Shown in pieces: positions 56,712-64,000 of a stretch of 64,000 bases of DNA. The DNA lies in NCBI GenBank assembly GCA_902582355.1, contig CACHRR010000001.1:62001-126000 (forward strand), read 5' to 3'. The notes under the pieces are model-generated. The model saw only the letters and a program-made list of their open reading frames with translations, did not search any database and had not been told where the DNA came from. Each line of letters starts with the position of its first letter. The first letter of the stretch is position 1. The stretch is from an uncultured SAR86 cluster bacterium. GTDB taxonomy: Bacteria; Pseudomonadota; Gammaproteobacteria; Magnimaribacterales; D2472. A program made the translations under genes and the position numbers.

Positions 56712-58064
56712 ATGACATATTTTATATACATATTATCTTTTTTGGCACTTCTGGGAGTTTTAGTGACAATCCATGAGTTCGGACATTTTATTGTAGCAAG
56801 GATGTGCAAAGTTCATGTTCAAAGATTTTCTGTAGGCATGGGACCAGTCATATATAAGAAATATGACAAACATGGCACTGAATTTGCCTTATCCGCTATA
56901 CCTCTTGGCGGATATGTATCTATGATTACAAACAAACTTATTGAAATTGAACCAGAAATTTCCAACCAATTAAATGAAGAGCAATTAAAGAACACTTTTG
57001 ACTCTAAACCAAAATGGCAGAGAGCTTCAATTATGTTTGCGGGACCGTTAGCAAATTTTTTATTATCAATATTTATTTTCACAGCAATTTTCATCAACAC
57101 TGTTGATCCACAAACGATACCAGTAATCAAGTCTGTTGATCAAAATATATCTTATTCTACAAATGAAACATTTTTAGAGAACGACAAAATAATATTAATA
57201 AACAATACAGGCGTTAAAGATGCAAAAGATATTAACTTAGAGCTCTTAAGCTATGCAGGTTTTTCAGGCAAGTTAAATTTTTCAGTTTTGAGACCTGAAA
57301 TTGATGATCCTGTTATCGTTGGTGTTAATGTAACTGATTTTTTACCTACGTCTGATTCTCAAACTAATCCTTCTGAGTATTTAGGTATAAATATTAATTA
57401 TTTAGTTCAACCCATAATAGGAAAAATTATTACCGGTGGGTCTGCTGATAAAGCTGGTTTAAAGTCAAATGATAAGATCCTAAAAATTGGTAATACGAAT
57501 ATTTATTTTGCTGATGATATAAGAGAAAAAGTTTCTCGAAATCCCAATGCAGATTTAGAATTTAAGGTTTTAAGGAATGATGAAATAATATATGTACCAG
57601 TAAAAATTGACTCCGAAATCAATCAAAATATCAGAGTAGGAGTTTTGGGGATTGCTTTTGGTACTTCGAGAAGCTTTAGCCAATCTTTATCAAAAGGAAC
57701 ATATGAAACATATAATTTAAGCATAAAGACACTTCAATTCATTGGAAAAATGATTATTGGAAATATGGGGACTGAAAACTTAAGTGGTCCAATTGGAATT
57801 GCTCAAATGGCAGGAAATACTGCTCAGGCTGGCTTCCTGCCATTTATGTATTTAATGGCATTATTAAGCATAAGCCTAGCTGTTATCAATTTATTACCAA
57901 TACCCGTTCTAGACGGAGGACAACTATCATTATTAGCTTTAGAGGCTGTTCGCGGAAAACCCCTTCCAGAAAAAGTTGAAAATATTATTTACACTGGTGG
58001 GGCTGCATTAGTTGTTATGTTGATGATTTTTGCAATTTTTAATGACGTCTTAAGGTTTTTGTAA
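56712..58064 (+). CDS. rseP: Site-2 protease RseP
   Basis: TIHEFGHFIVARMCKVHVQRFSVGMGP...PDZ...LPIPVLDGGQL. Confidence 0.97.
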   Translation: MTYFIYILSFLALLGVLVTIHEFGHFIVARMCKVHVQRFSVGMGPVIYKKYDKHGTEFALSAIPLGGYVSMITNKLIEIEPEISNQLNEEQLKNTFDSKPKWQRASIMFAGPLANFLLSIFIFTAIFINTVDPQTIPVIKSVDQNISYSTNETFLENDKIILINNTGVKDAKDINLELLSYAGFSGKLNFSVLRPEIDDPVIVGVNVTDFLPTSDSQTNPSEYLGININYLVQPIIGKIITGGSADKAGLKSNDKILKIGNTNIYFADDIREKVSRNPNADLEFKVLRNDEIIYVPVKIDSEINQNIRVGVLGIAFGTSRSFSQSLSKGTYETYNLSIKTLQFIGKMIIGNMGTENLSGPIGIAQMAGNTAQAGFLPFMYLMALLSISLAVINLLPIPVLDGGQLSLLALEAVRGKPLPEKVENIIYTGGAALVVMLMIFAIFNDVLRFL

Positions 58065-60491
58065 GTGAAAAAATTTAAGATATCTTTCTTGTTTTTTTTA
58101 CTCAGCTTTAATCTAGCGTCATTTGATGAGTTTTTAGTAAGCGATATCAGGATTATAGGACTTCAAAGAGTATCAACTGGGAGCATATTCAATGTTATTC
58201 CTATCAGTGTAGGCGATAAGATTGATACTAGAAAATCAAATGACATTGTACGATCTTTATTTTCAACAGAGCAATTTGATGATATTCAAATAGGCAAGGA
58301 TGGGAATACTCTTGTAATAACTGTTATAGAAAGGCCATCAATTTCATCTATAGATATATCTGGCAATAAGGCACTTAAAACTGAACAGCTATTAGAAAGT
58401 CTTGATGGGGTAGGAATTAATGAAGGAGAAGTATATAAAAGGTCTACTCTTGAAAAAGTAAAGTCAGAATTGGTTAGATCATATGCATCAAATGGAAGAT
58501 ATGGAGCAGGCGTTGAAATAAGAGAAGTGCCTAAACCAAGAAATAGAATAGAAATTAACATTGAGGTTGATGAAGGAAAAAGTGCGAAAATTGAAAAGAT
58601 AAATATAATTGGTAACGAAACTTTTTCTGACGAAGATCTTCTTGATAGTTTTGAGTTATCAGAGGGTTCCTTTTTTTCATTTTTATCAAATGATAATCAG
58701 TACTCTCGAGAGAAGCTTGTTGGAGATATTGAATCACTTGAATCCTATTACAGAGATAGAGGATACCTAAAATTTTCGATTGAATCTTCTCAAATAAGTT
58801 TATCTAGGGACAAGAAATCTATTTTTATAACTCATAATATTAATGAAGGAAATAAGTATACTATTAATGAGGTAGATGTTATTGGAGATATTCCCTTTGA
58901 AGAAGAAGTTTATAAAGAAATCATAAATAGTTTAAAGGATCAAACATACTCTCAAGCACAAGTTACATCAATTGAAGAATTTTTTGTAAATATTCTTGGT
59001 AACAGAGGTTATGCCTTTGCTGAAGTTACTGGAAATACAGAGATTACTGAGGATTCAAATTTAGTGAAATTAATTTTTTCTGTTTTACCCGGAAACAGAA
59101 CTTACACAAGAAAGATATTATTTACAGGAAACTTAGTAACTCAGGATAATGTATTAAGAAGAGAAATGAGACAATTTGAAGGAGCCTGGTCTTCTAATAA
59201 TAATATTGAAGCAGGTAAAGTAAGGCTTGAAAGACTCGGCTATTTTAAAGAAGTTAATGTAGAAACAATTCCTGTTGTTGGAACAGATGACCAAATAGAC
59301 GTTGTTTATTCGGTTGAAGAGGAAACTACTGGTAGTGTGGGAGGCAATATTGGATACAGCGATTTTGGTCTAATGCTAGGATTTAATCTGCAAGAAAAAA
59401 ACTTTTTTGGTTCTGGTAATACTGTTGGGATTGGAATTAATAAAAATATTTATAGTGAAATGTATAACATTTCATATATGAATCCTTATGCCACCAAAGA
59501 TGGTGTTAGCCTTGGTTATAATGTTTATTTTAGGGAAACTGATTATGGTGAATTTAATGTTGCAAATTATTTAACAAATTCACATGGGCTTGGAGCACAA
59601 TTTGGATATCCTATTTCAGATATTTCTCGATTAGGTTTTAGTTTAACATATGATAAAACCGATATTGACATTGGAACGCTTCCTGCCAGAGAAATATATG
59701 ATTTTGTTTCAGCTGAAGGTCGAGTATTTGAAACATTATCAGGCCAGTTTTCATGGCAAAGAATTACTTTGAATCGCGGTCTTTTCCCAACCAATGGATC
59801 TTCGACAGGCGTCACACTTAGTTTAACCATTCCTGGTAGTGATTTAAATTATTACAGATTAAATCTAAGACAGAGATTTTACAGACCTATTTCTGAAAAT
59901 TTTGTATTTGGTTTTCAAGGAGAACTTGGCTACTTAGATTCATATGGTGATACTGAGGAAACACCTTTTTTCCAAAATTTTTATGCGGGCGGACCAAGAT
60001 CATTAAGAGGTTTTGAATCTAACACTCTTGGACCAAGGACTACAGATGCCCCTTGTTATGAATTTAATTATGAAGAGGAAACATGTCCAAATTTAATAGA
60101 TATTGATGGAGATGGAGAACTTGATACTCCATACTATAATCCCTATGCTAACGCTACCTCTAGGTCAAGATACAGAGACAGACCAATTGGAGGCAACATA
60201 AAAGTCGAAGGAAGCCTTCAGCTAATTTTTAGGCTTCCATTTATTGAAGATCAAAGATCAATTAGATCTGCTTTTTTCTTCGATTTTGGTAATGTGTTTT
60301 CTGATAATTGTAAAGATTATCAAATAAATTGCTTTAAGCCATCTATTGATGACTTAAGATATTCATATGGTATTGGCATTACATGGATTACAGGATTTGG
60401 CCCTTTAAGCCTTGCAATTGCAAAGCCTACAAATGCAGGTCCACAGGAAAGAACTGAAGAATTCCAATTTACAGTAGGAAATGTTTTCTAG
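58065..60491 (+). CDS. bamA: Outer membrane protein assembly factor BamA
   Basis: GTG start; POTRA repeats; GGPRSLRGFESNTLGPR; C-terminal barrel ending GNVF. Confidence 0.97.
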   Translation: MKKFKISFLFFLLSFNLASFDEFLVSDIRIIGLQRVSTGSIFNVIPISVGDKIDTRKSNDIVRSLFSTEQFDDIQIGKDGNTLVITVIERPSISSIDISGNKALKTEQLLESLDGVGINEGEVYKRSTLEKVKSELVRSYASNGRYGAGVEIREVPKPRNRIEINIEVDEGKSAKIEKINIIGNETFSDEDLLDSFELSEGSFFSFLSNDNQYSREKLVGDIESLESYYRDRGYLKFSIESSQISLSRDKKSIFITHNINEGNKYTINEVDVIGDIPFEEEVYKEIINSLKDQTYSQAQVTSIEEFFVNILGNRGYAFAEVTGNTEITEDSNLVKLIFSVLPGNRTYTRKILFTGNLVTQDNVLRREMRQFEGAWSSNNNIEAGKVRLERLGYFKEVNVETIPVVGTDDQIDVVYSVEEETTGSVGGNIGYSDFGLMLGFNLQEKNFFGSGNTVGIGINKNIYSEMYNISYMNPYATKDGVSLGYNVYFRETDYGEFNVANYLTNSHGLGAQFGYPISDISRLGFSLTYDKTDIDIGTLPAREIYDFVSAEGRVFETLSGQFSWQRITLNRGLFPTNGSSTGVTLSLTIPGSDLNYYRLNLRQRFYRPISENFVFGFQGELGYLDSYGDTEETPFFQNFYAGGPRSLRGFESNTLGPRTTDAPCYEFNYEEETCPNLIDIDGDGELDTPYYNPYANATSRSRYRDRPIGGNIKVEGSLQLIFRLPFIEDQRSIRSAFFFDFGNVFSDNCKDYQINCFKPSIDDLRYSYGIGITWITGFGPLSLAIAKPTNAGPQERTEEFQFTVGNVF
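60099..60125 (+). other. Ca2+-binding-like DIDGDGELD motif inside BamA
   Basis: Codons for D-I-D-G-D-G-E-L-D in the insertion following the RGF motif. Confidence 0.6.
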
Positions 60492-60528
60492 TTAATATAA
60501 AATGTTCAAATCCAAATGAGGGGTACTT

Positions 60529-61065
60529 ATGAAAAATATACATAAATTCTACATGCTTGCTTTGATGGTTTCTTCTTTGCAAATGCTAGCAACTGATGGT
60601 GTTGCTGTAATTGATATGAGGACTGCTGTTTTATCTACTCAAGCAGCTGCAGATGCATTCAAAGCACTTGAAGAGGATCCAGATTATTCTGCTAATTTAG
60701 AAGAAGCTAAGTCACTTCAAGCTGAAAGGCAATCTATTGCTGAAAGATTACAAAAAGAACTTGAAACTTTATCTCAAGAAGAGATTGCTAAAATGCAAAA
60801 AGATATTCAGGATAAAGGACAAGATCTTGAGTTTCTTGCAGGAAAGATACAACAAGCACAAGAAGAGACTGCTGCTCAGGTTTTCAATGACTCTGGAGCT
60901 GCTATGCAAAAAATTATTGGAGAATTGATAACTGCTAAGCAGATCAAAGTCTTGCTAGCAAAAAGTGAGGCTTTACTCTTTAGTGATCCAGCTCTTGATC
61001 TTACTGATGATGTCACATCAATGCTTGATGTAGCCGCTTCTGCAGCTTCATCTCAAACTGAGTAG
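60529..61065 (+). CDS. skp: Skp/OmpH-family periplasmic chaperone
   Basis: Signal peptide, VAVIDMRTAVLST..., long coiled coil; between bamA and lpxD. Confidence 0.9.
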   Translation: MKNIHKFYMLALMVSSLQMLATDGVAVIDMRTAVLSTQAAADAFKALEEDPDYSANLEEAKSLQAERQSIAERLQKELETLSQEEIAKMQKDIQDKGQDLEFLAGKIQQAQEETAAQVFNDSGAAMQKIIGELITAKQIKVLLAKSEALLFSDPALDLTDDVTSMLDVAASAASSQTE

Positions 61066-62000
61066 TGTCACAGCCTAAAAGTTATACATTAAAAGAATTA
61101 GCAGAACATTCTAACTGTGTTGTTGTTGGTGATAGTTCTATTTTAATAGATAATATTTCAACTATAGAGAATGCACAAAAGAACTCGATTACATTTTTAT
61201 CTAATAATAAATATTCAAACCTTTTAGCAAATTCAAAAGCATCAGCCGTAATAGTATCAAATGATTTTGAGACAAATGACAATTTCAATTATCTTAAAAC
61301 AGACGATCCTTATTTAGCATATGCAAAATTATCTAATTTATTTGATAATGATGACGACATAGAAATACCTTTTATTCACAGTTCTGCAGTAATCTCAAAA
61401 AAAGCAATTATTGATAAAGATGTCTATATTGGCCCAAATGTATTTATTGGACCTAAATGTAAAATTGAAGCTAATGTCATTATTCATTCAAATTGTTCTT
61501 TAGTTAAAAATGTAAGTATTGCATCGAACAGTATTATTCAAAATGGAGTAGTTTTAGGATCAGATGGATTTGGATTCGCACCATCAAAAAAAGGATATGT
61601 AAAAATAAGACAAATAGGCGGGCTTACAATTGGTAAAAATGTTGAAATCGGAGCGAATTGTTCTATCGACAGGGGAGCAATAGATAATACTGAAATTCAT
61701 GATGGAGTAATTTTAGATAATTTAGTTCATATTGCTCATAATGTTATTTTAGGAGAAAATTCAGCTATTGCTGCATCATGTGCAATAGCAGGCTCAACCA
61801 GGATTGGCAAAAACTTCAAAATGGGAGGACTTTCTGGAGTTCTTGGACATTTAAAAATTTGTGATGATGTGACAGTAGGCGCTCATACTTTAATTACGAA
61901 AAATATAATCCAATCAGGTAATTATGTTGGAATTATGCCAGCCCAAGAACATGACAATTGGGCAAAATCGTCTGTTTTTATAAAAAAACTTAGCAAATAA
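61065..62000 (+). CDS. lpxD: UDP-3-O-acylglucosamine N-acyltransferase
   Basis: GTG start; hexapeptide repeats; GSDGFGFAPSKKGYVKIRQIGGLTIGKNVEIGANCSIDRGA. Confidence 0.97.
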   Translation: MSQPKSYTLKELAEHSNCVVVGDSSILIDNISTIENAQKNSITFLSNNKYSNLLANSKASAVIVSNDFETNDNFNYLKTDDPYLAYAKLSNLFDNDDDIEIPFIHSSAVISKKAIIDKDVYIGPNVFIGPKCKIEANVIIHSNCSLVKNVSIASNSIIQNGVVLGSDGFGFAPSKKGYVKIRQIGGLTIGKNVEIGANCSIDRGAIDNTEIHDGVILDNLVHIAHNVILGENSAIAASCAIAGSTRIGKNFKMGGLSGVLGHLKICDDVTVGAHTLITKNIIQSGNYVGIMPAQEHDNWAKSSVFIKKLSK

Positions 62001-62001
62001 A

Positions 62002-62445
62002 ATGAAAATCTCAAAAGATGATATTAAGAAGTATCTTCCGCATAGAGAACCATTTCTTTTTATTGATGAAGTGATAGATATTGATCAAAATAATAAGATT
62101 CATGTAAGAAAATATATTTCTCCTGACGAATATTTCCTTGATGGTCATTTTCCAAATAATCCAATCTTCCCTGGTGTAATTATTATTGAAGCATTAGGAC
62201 AAGCTTCAGGCATTCTTGGTTTTGTTAAAATGAATAAAACTCCTGATGAAGGCTCAATCTATGTTTTAGCAGGTGTAGATAAAGTTAGATTTAGAAAAAG
62301 AGTAAGACCCGGCGACACTCTAGACATTTATAGTAGAGTATTAGGTGAAAAGCGAGGTATTTGGAAGTTCGATTGCCGAGCTGAATTAGATAAGGAATTA
62401 GTATGCTCTGCAATAATATTATGTGCGGATAGGAAAGCGATATGA
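62002..62445 (+). CDS. fabZ: 3-hydroxyacyl-ACP dehydratase FabZ
   Basis: LPHREPFLFIDEV...DGHFPNNPIFPGVIIIEALGQASG. Confidence 0.98.
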   Translation: MKISKDDIKKYLPHREPFLFIDEVIDIDQNNKIHVRKYISPDEYFLDGHFPNNPIFPGVIIIEALGQASGILGFVKMNKTPDEGSIYVLAGVDKVRFRKRVRPGDTLDIYSRVLGEKRGIWKFDCRAELDKELVCSAIILCADRKAI

Positions 62446-63221
62446 AAATTCATCCAACTGCAATTGTTCATGAGAAATCTCAAATACATGAGTCTGTTGA
62501 AATAGGACCATTTTGCATTATTAACGAAGATATTGAGATTAAAAAAGGAACAAAATTATTAAGTCATATTGTTCTTAGGGGCCCGACAATAATTGGCGAG
62601 GATAATATTTTTTATCAATTTTCTACTATAGGAGAGGATACCCCTGATAAAAAATTTAAAGGCGAAAAGACAAAACTTGAAATAGGAGATAGAAATATTT
62701 TTAGAGAAGGTGTTACCATTCATAGAGGCACTGTCCAAGACAAAAGCATAACCTCTATTGGATCTGATAATCTTTTGATGGCGTATTCGCATGTTGCTCA
62801 TGACTGTGTTGTTGGAGATGGAAATGTTTTTGCAAATAATGCTGGTATAGCAGGGCATGTTAATGTCGGCAATAACATTACAATAGGAGCTCTAAGCACG
62901 ATTCATCAGTTTTGTAACATAGGTGATTATTCATTTATTGGCATGAATACATCAATTAATATGGACATTCCGGCATTTGTTAAAGTTGCTGCTGATCCGG
63001 CAAGAATAATTGGGCTTAATACAGTTGGTATGAGTAGAAATGATATTAGCTCTGAATCTATATCCCTAATTAAAAAAGCTTATAAGCTTGTTTACAGAAA
63101 GGGTTTAAAAATTGATGAAGCAATTAAAAAATCAAAGGAACTCAACAAAGACCAGAATGACTCTTTTTTAGATATATTTATAAAATCTTTAGAGATATCT
63201 GAAAGAGGAATTTTAAGATAA
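62442..63221 (+). CDS. lpxA: UDP-N-acetylglucosamine acyltransferase
   Basis: IHPTAIVHEKSQIHESVEIGPFCII...hexapeptide repeats...HQFCNIGDYSFIGMNT. Confidence 0.98.
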   Translation: MKIHPTAIVHEKSQIHESVEIGPFCIINEDIEIKKGTKLLSHIVLRGPTIIGEDNIFYQFSTIGEDTPDKKFKGEKTKLEIGDRNIFREGVTIHRGTVQDKSITSIGSDNLLMAYSHVAHDCVVGDGNVFANNAGIAGHVNVGNNITIGALSTIHQFCNIGDYSFIGMNTSINMDIPAFVKVAADPARIIGLNTVGMSRNDISSESISLIKKAYKLVYRKGLKIDEAIKKSKELNKDQNDSFLDIFIKSLEISERGILR

Positions 63222-64000
63222 GTGTCTAAGAAGAATGTTCTAAACATTGGCATAGTTTGTGGGGAGCATTCTGGTGACAGAATTGGCGCAGGCCTAATAG
63301 AAGAGCTAAAAAAAAATTATAATGTAAATTTATACGGTGTAGGTGGGCCAAAATTAGAAAAATTAGGTCTCAAATCTTCTTTTCATTATTCAGAAATAAA
63401 TATAATGGGCCTTTTAGATCCATTATTAAATATCTTTAAGCTTACAAGACTGAGAAAAAATTTAATTAATCTTTTTATTAAAAATAATATTAATTTATTT
63501 ATAGGCATTGATTCACCAGACTTTAATATTGGAATCCACAAAGCATTAAAAAAGAAATGTTTAAATAAAAATATTCAAGTTGTAAGTCCCTCTGTTTGGG
63601 GTTGGCGGCAAGGAAGAGTTAAATCAATCCAAGCATATATTGATTTGACATTGTGTTTATTTAATTTTGAGCATAATTTTTACAAAAAAGTTGGACATAA
63701 TAGCTTTCATCTTGGACACCCTTTTTTTAATTTAAATAAAGAAAATAAGGAAAAAATTTTTAAAAAGTATAACTTAAATAGCTCAAAAAAATTCTTATCT
63801 GTTCTTCCTGGTAGTAGAAAATCTGAAGTTATCAATATGATGCCGGTATATGCAGACTTTATTAAAAAACATTATGAAAGATTTAGAGATTATTTTTATT
63901 TAATACCCGTTGCTGATAAAAAATTGTTACCTATTATAAACAAATATTTTGATGGAGAAGATCTCCCAATTATGATTGCTGAACAATCCATGAAAAATTT
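63222..64000 (+). CDS. lpxB: Lipid-A-disaccharide synthase (truncated by the window edge)
   Basis: GTG start; translation VSKKNVLNIGIVCGEHSGDRIGAGLIEELKKNYNVNLYGVGGPKLEKLG...IGIDSPDFN...SPSVWGWRQGRVKSI...LPGSRKSEV; not in the ORF track. Confidence 0.95.
   Translation, partial: MSKKNVLNIGIVCGEHSGDRIGAGLIEELKKNYNVNLYGVGGPKLEKLGLKSSFHYSEINIMGLLDPLLNIFKLTRLRKNLINLFIKNNINLFIGIDSPDFNIGIHKALKKKCLNKNIQVVSPSVWGWRQGRVKSIQAYIDLTLCLFNFEHNFYKKVGHNSFHLGHPFFNLNKENKEKIFKKYNLNSSKKFLSVLPGSRKSEVINMMPVYADFIKKHYERFRDYFYLIPVADKKLLPIINKYFDGEDLPIMIAEQSMKN

Overview
The window is an AT-rich, tightly packed stretch of chromosome from what looks like a streamlined, probably marine, gammaproteobacterium. A SAR86-like lineage is my inference from composition, gene order and the TonB-dependent receptor; it is not proven. 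Most of the window is conserved housekeeping synteny. The order is: partial alcohol dehydrogenase, small accessory/secreted genes, tRNA-Thr, msrA, birA, tRNA-Tyr, tRNA-Thr, tuf, tRNA-Trp, then secE-nusG-rplKAJL-rpoBC-rpsLG-fusA, the S10/spc/alpha ribosomal protein operons through rplQ, uvrA<>ssb, fabB-fabA-ispB, rplU-rpmA-obgE, rpsT, a TonB-dependent receptor, ssrA (tmRNA), smpB, DUF3429-like and NSS-family transporter genes, ratA, bamE, fur, grpE-dnaK-dnaJ-dapB, and rpsB-tsf-pyrH-frr-uppS-cdsA-dxr-rseP-bamA-skp-lpxD-fabZ-lpxA-lpxB (truncated by the window edge). I found no CRISPR array, transposon, prophage or recognisable defence system, and nothing I would call a clearly new system. The points most worth a second look are: (i) two tiny single-TM micro-ORFs upstream of the partial alcohol dehydrogenase; (ii) an uncharacterised lipoprotein/secreted gene pair abutting a tRNA 3' end; (iii) a sigma32-like promoter at grpE and a 21-bp tandem repeat inside grpE; (iv) a long acidic C-terminal extension on ribosomal protein S2; (v) a Ca-binding-like DxDxDGxxD insertion in BamA; (vi) a cysteine-free Fur; and (vii) interlocked or overlapping convergent stop codons. 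rpmJ, partial lpxB, the partial dehydrogenase, the micro-ORFs and the RNA genes were read from the sequence because they are missing from the ORF track.
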